Origin: a virus
IMG/VR virus record: IMGVR_UViG_3300031598_000007
Coordinates: 1 to 43,175 of that record
Strand: one strand, 5' to 3'
Length of the DNA: 43,175 bases
The notes under the pieces were generated by a model that had not been told where the DNA came from, did not search any database, and worked only from the letters and a program-made list of their open reading frames with translations. Shown piece after piece: positions 1 through 7,704 of this stretch. Made by a program: the position numbers and the translations under genes. Numbering within the stretch: the stretch's first letter is position 1; each line of letters opens with the position of its first letter.

Positions 1-196
1 CATTAAAAGTTTGTGGTACAATTACATTAACGTATTTACGAAAACCATTTATTCTTCTATACCCACCCTCAATGTCAGGCTCAAAGTTTTCTAAAACTAA
101 AGCTTGACCCGGCTCCATCTGAAACGTAGAGCGATTTAAAACTAAACCACCCTCACAGTTAAATGCTACTGGTTGTGTTTGAGAACTATCTGGCAT
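1..196 (-). CDS. Tail-associated virion protein, N-terminal fragment (cut by left edge)
   Basis: An open frame starts at the ATG complementary to 194-196 and runs 65 codons to the left edge without a stop. It begins MPDSSQTQPVAFNCEGG and contains EPGQALVLENFEPDIEGG and YRRINGFRKY. It is coupled to the preceding adaptor gene by a TAATG overlap. Position after capsid and adaptor genes, and the 'NFEPDIEGGYRRI' style of N-terminus that I associate with marine podovirus tail/stabilisation proteins, suggest a tail tube or tail-stabilising component. The rest of the gene lies outside the window, so the function is inference. Confidence 0.75.
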   Translation of the reverse strand, partial: MPDSSQTQPVAFNCEGGLVLNRSTFQMEPGQALVLENFEPDIEGGYRRINGFRKYVNVIVPQTFN

Positions 197-1098
197 TAAT
201 GTCTCTCTATTACTGTAGAGCTAAGGTAGTCAAACCTATTAACAAGAAGTGTTTGCATATTCTTAATACCCTGTTCAAATCTTTGAAAGTTAAGTTGGTA
301 TTGATTTACTTCACCTCTATACTGATATACAAAAGCAGTAGCGCCACCTATGATAACAGGCTTAAACCTATCGGGAATAGTTGTAGTGTCATCATGTGCA
401 ACTAAATCGGCTGGAAATGTGTAGTAATCAAAAGCAAGTTTGTACTCTTTATCTGGGTACGGATATAATAAATAGTTATTGTCCGGAGTACGAACTATAT
501 TTTTTGGCATACCACCACTATCAAATTGTGTTACCGTTACTCCACTGGCGTAAGCGGCGGCAGTAGTTCCACCAGCACCTCGTGTACAACCTGTAAGGGT
601 ACTACTAGATATTGCTGTATATGTAATTTGCTCACTGCCTACATGTATAGTTCCTGTTGCGGCAAGACCAGTAACAGAAGTAAGTGTTATTGTTGTTATT
701 GAATTTGTGTGTGTACCGTTTAGTGTAGTAGATATAACATCATCTTCTTGGTTTGCATAGTCTTTACTTATGTATTCATTATATGTAAGTATAGTAAGAC
801 TAGTACCTGAAGAACCTAAGTCATTATCTTTTTTTATTCTTGCGGTATTGTAATCTACATGCTTTGAATCTGTAGGCAAAGTATACCTTGATATTCCCGG
901 AACCAATGTAGAATTATTTATAGCGTGATTAAATGGATAAGAAAATTCTCTTTGGTTAATAAAACGTATTGCTTCATTAACAGCATTCTTACACTGTATT
1001 TGTATACCTCTAGCATTATTAAATGTACCAGAAGTTAATGCTACTTCATTCATACGAGTAATAACGTCGTTAGCTAATGTAAGATATGTGAGTGTCAT
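196..1098 (-). CDS. Head-tail adaptor (tail tubular A-like) with inserted beta domain
   Basis: A 300-residue protein following the capsid and small virion genes in the minus-strand late operon. Residues 1-115 and about 195-300 read like podovirus adaptor/gatekeeper proteins (N-terminal helices with NEAIRFINQREFSYPF, C-terminal PDNNYLLYPYPDKEYKLAFDYY). Between them, residues about 127-192 form a Thr/Gly/Ser-rich segment (TGTIHVGSEQITYTAI, STLTGCTRGAGGTTAA) that looks like a separate beta-rich module. The likely role is joining the portal to the short tail. The adaptor assignment is from gene order and overall sequence style; the insert is visible in the sequence. Confidence 0.7.
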   Translation of the reverse strand: MTLTYLTLANDVITRMNEVALTSGTFNNARGIQIQCKNAVNEAIRFINQREFSYPFNHAINNSTLVPGISRYTLPTDSKHVDYNTARIKKDNDLGSSGTSLTILTYNEYISKDYANQEDDVISTTLNGTHTNSITTITLTSVTGLAATGTIHVGSEQITYTAISSSTLTGCTRGAGGTTAAAYASGVTVTQFDSGGMPKNIVRTPDNNYLLYPYPDKEYKLAFDYYTFPADLVAHDDTTTIPDRFKPVIIGGATAFVYQYRGEVNQYQLNFQRFEQGIKNMQTLLVNRFDYLSSTVIERH

Positions 1099-1165
1099 TA
1101 TTTTACCTAAAGATTTAACATAGCCTAAAGGGGCCAGTACAAAACCAGCCCCCTCAGTATTTTAT

Positions 1166-1648
1166 TTATGCAAGTGCGTCACGAGCAACTTCAGTACCTT
1201 CTAATGAACCTTGAGCACTAACATCCATAAGCATACAGTAAACACGAAGTTTACCTGCTGAGAATGTTGCACCGTCACCTGCGAAGGTTACGTCCATTGT
1301 GTCTGCGGCTGCACTAATAAGTACACCTGCCTGAGCCACTGTTGGAGCATATGCAAGATCGGCAGCTCCATCAATGTCAAATGCAGCAACGTATTCATTA
1401 GGATCAATTGCAGTACCAAGAACAACAGTAGCATTTGTACCAGTGTTCATAGTTGCGCTTTCGACAACCTGTACACCAGCCCAAAGAATTACTGTATCCG
1501 CTGGAATTGCTATAGCCTGAACTATATCCCCAGATGAACAATCAATAGCCTGTGCAGTAAGATCAATCGTCATCTCAACTAAATAAGCGCTGCGACCACG
1601 AGGTGAATCACCACGGGCGGTTTGTAATAATGCTGTTAAAGTAGCCAT
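1166..1648 (-). CDS. Small virion protein, possible capsid decoration protein
   Basis: A 160-residue, Ala/Thr/Val-rich protein directly after the major capsid gene, with a good Shine-Dalgarno (AGGGAGGAAATAACTT) before its ATG. It is predicted to be mostly beta (GDIVQAIAIPADTVILWAGV, ATVVLGTAIDPNEYVAAF) with no membrane segment. A small beta-sandwich protein next to the capsid gene is often a decoration or head-completion protein; similar proteins occur in marine phages. Function is inferred from position and composition; a minor tail protein is an alternative. Confidence 0.6.
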   Translation of the reverse strand: MATLTALLQTARGDSPRGRSAYLVEMTIDLTAQAIDCSSGDIVQAIAIPADTVILWAGVQVVESATMNTGTNATVVLGTAIDPNEYVAAFDIDGAADLAYAPTVAQAGVLISAAADTMDVTFAGDGATFSAGKLRVYCMLMDVSAQGSLEGTEVARDALA

Positions 1649-1664
1649 AAGTTATTTCCTCCCT

Positions 1665-2723
1665 TTAAGCTAAGTGATACTTGGCGTTAACCAAGGCTTC
1701 TGGACGTAGTATTTTTCGTCCATACAAATGCATTCCACGAACAATGTCCGAGAAGCTGTCTGGGTCACGATATGTCTCAGTTTTGTTGATCTGCTCTGCA
1801 GTTGCAACGGCTGAGTCGTGTCCAGCAACAATCATACCAAAGTTAGCAGTTGAGTTCGTTCCAGCAAAGGAAGGACCACTACCAACAGTAGGTAAGTTGT
1901 TAGAAGTATATACACGGAAACCATGAATGTTAGTTCCAACTTGACCATTCTGTAAACCAGAACCACCAAAGTCAGCATTAAACAAACGTGAATCTTCATC
2001 TTTTAGAAGTTCCATGAATACTGGGTCTACAACCAACCAACGGCCTTGTGTATCCACATTCTGTTGATCCAACAGACGTGACATACGTGCAATGACGGTT
2101 AGTGGGAAAGTATCACCAGCAGCAGGTGTTGAGTCAGTAGCTCCACCAGTACGAGGTTGTAAAGCAAGAGCTTCACCAGCCGTACCACCAAAGTTACCAG
2201 CGGTAATTTTCATTGACGCTAATAGTTCGTCAGTTCCTGCTGTAGAAACTGCAACTGTACCATTTACGGTAGTATTTACAGTGTCTGGACTTCCATGTAA
2301 TGCAGACTGTTTAAAGCCTGTTAAGTAACCAAGTACGTCTTGGTCAAACTGATCGCCTAAACGATAAGCCGCACGATCCGAGGCAAGACCTTGGAAGTTT
2401 ACGTGGGAATGGGCTTCTTCTATATCGTCAACCTTAAAAGCAAAATAATTCGCTTTGTCGATTGTCAATGAAAAGTCCTCATCGTCTAAATCTTGTGGCG
2501 TTATTGTCGTGCCCCTCAGATAGGGTTGAACAGTGATCTCAGGTTCTTTAATAATTTTTACTGAGTCACCCATATTTGCAATTTCTCCAAAATAATCAGA
2601 GTTAGTAATTGCCTCACAGACAGATGCTTTGCGGAATGCAAGTTGCACCTGTTTGCTGTAGATAATTGGTGAAAAGTTACCATTTGGTAAACTGTTATAA
2701 CCACCAGCGGTTCCGAATGCCAT
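1665..2723 (-). CDS. Major capsid protein
   Basis: 352 residues starting MAFGTAGGYNSLPNGNFSP. I chose the start at 2723 rather than an upstream in-frame ATG at 2756 because AGGAGAATTATT lies immediately before it and the upstream 11 residues look like leader. The sequence has the features of HK97-fold coat proteins of marine podoviruses: an N-terminal arm, then GDSVKIIKEPEITVQPY, an A-domain with GRWLVVDPVFMELL, and a C-terminal HLYGRKILRPEAL. It follows the scaffold gene and has its own promoter at 2944-2971. It forms the icosahedral shell. Confidence 0.88.
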   Translation of the reverse strand: MAFGTAGGYNSLPNGNFSPIIYSKQVQLAFRKASVCEAITNSDYFGEIANMGDSVKIIKEPEITVQPYLRGTTITPQDLDDEDFSLTIDKANYFAFKVDDIEEAHSHVNFQGLASDRAAYRLGDQFDQDVLGYLTGFKQSALHGSPDTVNTTVNGTVAVSTAGTDELLASMKITAGNFGGTAGEALALQPRTGGATDSTPAAGDTFPLTVIARMSRLLDQQNVDTQGRWLVVDPVFMELLKDEDSRLFNADFGGSGLQNGQVGTNIHGFRVYTSNNLPTVGSGPSFAGTNSTANFGMIVAGHDSAVATAEQINKTETYRDPDSFSDIVRGMHLYGRKILRPEALVNAKYHLA

Positions 2724-2943
2724 AATAATTCTCCTTAGCATTAGATACAGATGCAAACGACTAATGACTTATACAGAGGCTAAGTTCTACTAGGGTGCGT
2801 TCTTCAGAAAGTTGGCCTACCTTCTAATAAAACGGGCCACGAAACATTAGGTTGTCCGAAAGCGTTATTGTTGTTTGCGTAATTTTAGTGTATTACTAAT
2901 GCGGGTATCCGTATAGGGGCCGCATTAATACATTGTACATATA
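2724..2943 (-). promoter_or_regulatory. Structured leader of the capsid transcript
   Basis: About 220 bases without a gene between the scaffold and capsid genes. It contains an inverted repeat whose arms are 2890-2904 (GTATTACTAATGCGG) and 2920-2931 (CCGCATTAATAC), a 12-bp stem with a small bulge. There is no T-run on the transcribed side to make it a standard terminator. Transcription from 2944-2971 would give a leader of roughly 215 nt before the capsid ATG, including this hairpin near its 5' end. A role in stability or regulation is inference. Confidence 0.5.
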
Positions 2944-2971
2944 GTTATATCATAAATAACTTAGATGTCAA
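2944..2971 (-). promoter_or_regulatory. Putative capsid promoter (TTGACA-16-TATAAC)
   Basis: On the minus strand, TTGACA (complement of 2966-2971) and TATAAC (complement of 2944-2949) are separated by 16 bases, with TGA immediately before the -10 box. The same ATGATATAACTA string occurs in the promoter-like site at 29892-29920. It sits just after the scaffold stop codon and just upstream of the capsid leader, so it would boost capsid expression. Confidence 0.7.
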
Positions 2972-2977
2972 TAGCTT

Positions 2978-3847
2978 TTACCGAGCATTGCCCGACATAT
3001 CGTAAATAAATGTACCACCACGAATAGATTCCATTATTGCATCGGAAGCCTTTTCGTATTGTTGTGGGGACATCTTAGCTACCTGTGATTCTTTGTATAC
3101 GCCTTTAGAATTGTTAGCGTCAGGTTTACTTCGATCTGTCCTATTATTTACAGAACGTGCAGCATCTTTCGAAGTTGCAGGTTTATTTGTTTTTATACCG
3201 GCATCCATTTTGTACAAGTCAATTGCACGGGATGCAGACCGAGAGTCATCGGCATTTTCATATAGAGCGTCTTGTACCCACTTAGGCTGATTGTCTGCCC
3301 ATTCATGGAACTCATCACTATCTCTAATTTCACCAAAGTCAGGGTGTACAGTCATTAATTCTACTTCAGCTTTCTGACGAGTTGCATCAGCTTTCATATT
3401 ATCAATTTCTTTTACACGATCTTCTAGACCTGCAGATTGTTCACGTGCTTTTTTAATTGCAATAGTTTCTACAATGGCTGCTACATCGGGGTATTGTTTT
3501 GCCCATGCGTCAATGTCTTCATCGGACTTAGGTAATTTAATTTCTTGTTTAGTAGACTGGTCAAGCTGACGTTCAATACTTTTAAGCTTGTCTTCCCATG
3601 TCTTTTCTTTATCTTGCATATGGCGACGAAGATCACCATAACGTTTCTTAAAACTTTTCTCTTCTGCATTTGCAGGAACTTCAGATTCTTCACTAGATGT
3701 TTCTTCTGCAGAGTTATTTTGTTCTGCAATAAGTTTTTCTAGTTCTTCCTCTTCCATCTTACGCTTGTCTTCATTACTGTATTTTCGGTTAGCAAATGCT
3801 ACCGTATTTTGTGGCGTCATATCTTCTGCCAAAATACTATCGTTCAT
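2978..3847 (-). CDS. Capsid scaffolding protein
   Basis: A 289-residue, highly charged protein (rich in Glu, Lys, Asp, Ala) with long predicted helices and coiled-coil character (EEEELEKLIAEQNNSAEE, KEKTWEDKLKSIERQLDQ) and no membrane segment. It lies directly upstream of the capsid gene, the usual place for podovirus scaffolds. The C-terminal part has a basic stretch before a short tail ending GGTFIYDMSGNAR, suited to binding coat protein. No protease domain is visible, so the scaffold is probably released intact. The assignment rests on composition and synteny. Confidence 0.75.
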   Translation of the reverse strand: MNDSILAEDMTPQNTVAFANRKYSNEDKRKMEEEELEKLIAEQNNSAEETSSEESEVPANAEEKSFKKRYGDLRRHMQDKEKTWEDKLKSIERQLDQSTKQEIKLPKSDEDIDAWAKQYPDVAAIVETIAIKKAREQSAGLEDRVKEIDNMKADATRQKAEVELMTVHPDFGEIRDSDEFHEWADNQPKWVQDALYENADDSRSASRAIDLYKMDAGIKTNKPATSKDAARSVNNRTDRSKPDANNSKGVYKESQVAKMSPQQYEKASDAIMESIRGGTFIYDMSGNAR

Positions 3848-3917
3848 TATATTTTCCTAACTGGAGCCACCGTAGCCGTATATGGGGGATGAGTAGCCAG
3901 TATACATATATAGCAGA

Positions 3918-4112
3918 TTATCGTGCTGCTAAACCACGTCGTCTAGGTGCAGGTGCAGGTGGTTCTAATTCACCCAACAATTCTGGACCTAATAAACTTA
4001 CTACTATTTGTCCCGCTGGGGATTGTATTAAATCTATTATTTGTTGTTTATCTTCTGGGGGTAATAAATCAAAACGATTACCCACATTCATTTTATAATC
4101 TTCAAATTCCAT
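3918..4112 (-). CDS. Small conserved phage protein, unknown function
   Basis: 64 residues beginning MEFEDYKMNVGNRFDLLPPE, helical, with a Pro/Ala/Arg-rich tail (EPPAPAPRRRGLAAR). It starts two bases after the stop of the 1118-residue gene at 4114 and lies before the scaffold gene, so it is in the head operon. I recognise small proteins of this type in marine podovirus head modules but not their role. Confidence 0.65.
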   Translation of the reverse strand: MEFEDYKMNVGNRFDLLPPEDKQQIIDLIQSPAGQIVVSLLGPELLGELEPPAPAPRRRGLAAR

Positions 4113-4113
4113 G

Positions 4114-7100
4114 TTACTTATTCCTAAACATTTTATATTTACCTACGAGGTAACAGATGGGTTCTAGTATAGATCGGTATACACGTCCTAGAGTATCTCG
4201 TTTCTTACCTTGCATCTCCGCACGTAAGTCTGCAGTACGGTGTCTAGCAATATTTTCTAGGATAGTTCTAACAAACTTGTTATTATTTTTATACGCTATA
4301 TCAACAAGTGGTTGGAATAATATATGATAACCTACTTCGTGTGCCTTTGTCAAGCTCTTTTCTGAATAAGATAACCAAATAGCTTGACGATATGAGCCAA
4401 AGCCATATGAATTATTCATAGCGGTACATACAATTTTACCGCCGCCATCACCTGAGCCACCACCACCAGCTTCAGAATTACCATAACTACTACCTTGTCC
4501 AGCCTTTGCTTTAGACTTAGCGGGAGCATTAAAGTTATCTTTTTGTCTATCGGCATAGGTAGTGTTAAATTCTTTTGATATAGAAGGGGCAAAAGTTGTA
4601 CCTTCATTATCATCTCGGTCATTATTATCTCGTCTATTAGCAGGATCAAAGGTACGTGTTAATACATTAGTTCCCGGTTGATTTGTCCATGTTGCACCTG
4701 CCATGTTTGGATCACCACCACTTGCGTCCGTTCCAAGTTTAGCTTTTGAACTTGTAGATAATTCACCTTTTCTGTCTGGTGTAACTGTAGTTTTTCTATT
4801 TGTACTAGCAATACTAATTGCATTACGATCATACTCACCAACTTCACGTTGTCTATAACTAAGACCAAACTTAATCATTTCAACCAGAGTAGGTTTATGG
4901 TATGCACCCTGCTCATCTATAAATACATTTTTACCTGTAGATGATCTAATTGCAAAACCATCTTTGTCTGACAAAACTCCTGTTGAAGTACCGTCGGAAA
5001 CTTGTCCTACTACATAGTTATTTACTGTTGTACCACCCTGCTTGCCTGCACTTTTATTGTCTTGCATTGCTCTACCTAAATTAGCATCAAGTAAATTATT
5101 CCATGCAGTACTCATAGTAGACTGACCCGCCTTATATGTTTTTACAGGTTCACGTTTTTTTACTATGCTATTATTAGTAATATCACTAGTAGCAGTGTCT
5201 GTAACGTTTGAAATTACATTGCTACTTAAGTCCTTTGGACGCAATGGTGGAATTGGTGAAGTTACATTTGATGAAGTAGTAGCCGCACCTACTAAATCTC
5301 TTTCCATGCTAATTGGCGATGGTGCAATATCTCTACCATAACCGTCGGTAGCTTTTCTAGGATCAACACTGACAGGTGCAATATCTCTACCATAACCGTC
5401 AGTAGCTTTTCTAGGATCAACACTGACAGGTGCAATATCTCTACCATAACCGTCAGTAGCTTTTCTAGGATCAACGGCAGGGGTTGTCATAGATTTTGGT
5501 GCAGTGTACTGCGATACATCTCTAGTTTCAGTAGGTAAAGCTGTCACTTGATTTTGTTCGGTTGGGTTTAATATACCTGCGTCTCTATTTTGTGGTAGCC
5601 CTAAACCTAAAACAGGATCACCAGCATTGTTATATTCTGGATAACTACCTACTGCACGGTATACACCGCTTTCATCTGGTTCAAAACTAAATTTTGGATA
5701 GTTATCATTTGTGCCTATTGTAGGGTCTGGTAATGTATTAAGTGCAGTAATTCTATCATTTACTACAGGTTGCATAAAAGGTAATACACCAGTAGGGGTT
5801 GTATAATCTGCAGGGCGAGTGTTGTCTAAAGGTGGAGCACGAACTACAGGAGTATCTAATGTTACAACAGATTTACCAATCTCTGGGTCTTCACGATTTA
5901 CTATAGGAGGAAGGTTCATAGATGATGGTGCTGTATAGGTAGAAGTATTTATAGGCATAGGGGTATTTTGATCTGTCCCGTAAAAACTATCGCGAGTCTG
6001 TACTGCCGTAGGAGACATGTCCCTAAACGTTCGGTTTGGTAAGTTTGGTAAGGGTGCAGTTGCAGGTGCACCTAAATCTCTTTCCATGTTAATTGTAGAA
6101 GTGGGTGTTTGTGAAAAACTAGCTTCTCTTCTAGGATCAATTGTAGAAGTGGGTGTTTGTGAAAAACTAGCTTCTCTTCTAGGATCAATTGTAGAAGTGG
6201 GTGTTTGTGAAAGACTAGCTTCTCTTCTAGGATTAAATGATGAAGTACTAGGTGTTTGTGAAAGACTAGCCTCTCTAGCATCACTAAAACTAGGATTTAC
6301 CTCTGCGGATAATGTAGCCGTACCATCCTCTTTAATAGCTACAGGATTATCTACCTTTTTTAGTTGCTCCGCAACCTTTGTAATTTGTTTTGTTAACTCT
6401 GGGGCAACGCCAAACTTGCTAGTAACTTTATCTACTATACCAGCTAATAGACCACCAGATTGTTCTACAACTTTTGCTCTAATATCTAATAAACTCTGTT
6501 GCTCTACTTTAGAAAATTTACCTGACGTTATGTACTTATCTAAACGGGCAACATTTTTTCTATCTTGTGCTTCCATAAGAGCCATGCCAACAAATCCTAT
6601 GGGTCCAAACATTCCCATTACTACCTTAGCAATAGTACGATTAAAACCTACTGTAGTATTCATGTAACTAGAATACTCTGCCGCTGTCATAGCGTCAAAT
6701 TCAGCTTCTGTAGGTGGTGGTGGGTCTTGGTTCATTCTATCTTCCCTAACACTATCTTCTTCTCTAGTGTCAGCAATAATATCCTCAACAACTGGAGGAA
6801 CGGGTGTAGCATCCGGTGGTGTAGCCGTGTCGTCTGAATTGTATAAATCATATCCTACAGGAATAGGCAAGGACGGTACACCATTTATGAAAGGAATCAT
6901 AAGAACGCTACCAGCGGCATTACGATACTCACGCATTTCCATATACTTATCGCCCATTAAATCTTTAAATGTTGCCAATGGTCTGTCTTGAGGTGGTATA
7001 GGTTGTACAGGTGTAAGAGGACGAGTAGAAGAAGTGTTTACAGAACGGTCAGTCGATGCACTTGTAGGCAAGGTTCTAGTTACACCAGATGGTTGCATTG

Positions 7101-7470
7101 CAATACCACCTACGGCAAAATCTTGTACGTCTTCACCGTCATCACCTATAATCATAAGGTCTGCCATTTCAAACGGCATATCATCTGGCATAGTAGCTTC
7201 GTCATTATTACCCATCTGACCCATAGCTTCCATCTTCTTTAAGCCCATCTTAGCTTCTTGACGTAGTGCCATCATCTTATCTAAACCATGATACCTTACG
7301 ACATCTGCAGGAAATATAAATTCACCCTCGCTTATGTTAGCGGGTATGTCATCACGAACACCTTCTCTAGTGCCACCAATTGGTACACTATTTCCAGATT
7401 CTTCGTCTATCATGCCACCTTCATCTTTGAGGCCACCATCATTAAACATTTCCATTTGTCGATTCATCAT
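4114..7470 (-). CDS. Giant repetitive virion-associated protein with conserved ends
   Basis: 1118 residues. Residues 1-130 (FNDGGLKDEGGMIDEESGN, DDIPANISEGEFIFPADVVR) match a widespread marine-phage N-terminal module. The middle is low-complexity, rich in Thr, Pro, Ser and Asp, with two tandem arrays: about four 16-residue units around DPRREASFSQTPTSTI and three 18-residue units VDPRKATDGYGRDIAPVS. Residues about 1012-1118 form a different compact module (VCTAMNNSYGFGSYRQA, KAHEVGYHILFQPLVDIAY, ARHRTADLRAEMQGKKRD). It lies between portal and scaffold genes, so it is probably a structural or internal head protein. The function of the C-terminal module is unknown; it has HExxxH, not a zinc-protease HExxH. 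Confidence 0.75.
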   Translation of the reverse strand: MMNRQMEMFNDGGLKDEGGMIDEESGNSVPIGGTREGVRDDIPANISEGEFIFPADVVRYHGLDKMMALRQEAKMGLKKMEAMGQMGNNDEATMPDDMPFEMADLMIIGDDGEDVQDFAVGGIAMQPSGVTRTLPTSASTDRSVNTSSTRPLTPVQPIPPQDRPLATFKDLMGDKYMEMREYRNAAGSVLMIPFINGVPSLPIPVGYDLYNSDDTATPPDATPVPPVVEDIIADTREEDSVREDRMNQDPPPPTEAEFDAMTAAEYSSYMNTTVGFNRTIAKVVMGMFGPIGFVGMALMEAQDRKNVARLDKYITSGKFSKVEQQSLLDIRAKVVEQSGGLLAGIVDKVTSKFGVAPELTKQITKVAEQLKKVDNPVAIKEDGTATLSAEVNPSFSDAREASLSQTPSTSSFNPRREASLSQTPTSTIDPRREASFSQTPTSTIDPRREASFSQTPTSTINMERDLGAPATAPLPNLPNRTFRDMSPTAVQTRDSFYGTDQNTPMPINTSTYTAPSSMNLPPIVNREDPEIGKSVVTLDTPVVRAPPLDNTRPADYTTPTGVLPFMQPVVNDRITALNTLPDPTIGTNDNYPKFSFEPDESGVYRAVGSYPEYNNAGDPVLGLGLPQNRDAGILNPTEQNQVTALPTETRDVSQYTAPKSMTTPAVDPRKATDGYGRDIAPVSVDPRKATDGYGRDIAPVSVDPRKATDGYGRDIAPSPISMERDLVGAATTSSNVTSPIPPLRPKDLSSNVISNVTDTATSDITNNSIVKKREPVKTYKAGQSTMSTAWNNLLDANLGRAMQDNKSAGKQGGTTVNNYVVGQVSDGTSTGVLSDKDGFAIRSSTGKNVFIDEQGAYHKPTLVEMIKFGLSYRQREVGEYDRNAISIASTNRKTTVTPDRKGELSTSSKAKLGTDASGGDPNMAGATWTNQPGTNVLTRTFDPANRRDNNDRDDNEGTTFAPSISKEFNTTYADRQKDNFNAPAKSKAKAGQGSSYGNSEAGGGGSGDGGGKIVCTAMNNSYGFGSYRQAIWLSYSEKSLTKAHEVGYHILFQPLVDIAYKNNNKFVRTILENIARHRTADLRAEMQGKKRDTLGRVYRSILEPICYLVGKYKMFRNK
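5321..5475 (-). repeat. 54-bp tandem repeat (about 2.9 copies) within the 1118-residue gene
   Basis: Three head-to-tail units start at 5321, 5375 and 5429 and differ at very few bases. They encode VDPRKATDGYGRDIAPVS. The near-identity at DNA level implies recent expansion by slippage or recombination. Confidence 0.95.
6092..6283 (-). repeat. 48-bp tandem repeat (about 4 copies) within the 1118-residue gene
   Basis: Units start at 6092, 6140 and 6188, followed by a more diverged fourth copy. They encode DPRREASFSQTPTSTI-type segments rich in Ser and Thr. The first two copies are essentially identical; divergence grows toward the fourth. Confidence 0.93.
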
Positions 7471-7482
7471 CAGTTATTTCCT

Positions 7483-7704
7483 TTAGTTAGCCTTTAATAC
7501 TTCATCACGTAATAACTTCAATCTACGTAGTTGAAAGATAGCACCTTGCGCTCTATATATAATATTATCATTGTCAGTCTGTTCCATAGCACGATGTTGT
7601 TGTGATATAAGTTCATCTAAATATTCACTAAACTGGTCCCACTGCTGGTGGTTGTTGACCAGCCCCTTGAGCTTGTTGAGGTGCTCCTTGTTGTTCATTA
7701 CCAC
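7483..7704 (-). CDS. Small portal-associated protein, unknown function
   Basis: 73 residues (start could also be the Met at 7698), all-helical and charged, with WDQFSEYLDELISQQH, MEQTDNDNIIYRAQGA and IFQLRRLKLLRDE. It overlaps the 3' end of the portal gene by 77 bases in another frame. I recall small proteins with this 'MEQTD...RAQGAI..LRRL' pattern directly after portal genes in marine phages. The role, perhaps a head-assembly accessory, is not known. Confidence 0.65.
   Translation of the reverse strand: MVMNNKEHLNKLKGLVNNHQQWDQFSEYLDELISQQHRAMEQTDNDNIIYRAQGAIFQLRRLKLLRDEVLKAN

Noticed and set aside
4350-4365. Zinc metalloprotease motif in the giant virion protein
   Set aside because: The sequence is HEVGYH (HExxxH); the zincin motif needs HExxH.
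6017-6667. A 216-codon open frame on the plus strand
   Set aside because: It is antisense to the repeat-bearing virion gene; its length and its repeats (EVGVCEKLASLLGSI) are produced by the 48-bp array. No RBS or operon context.
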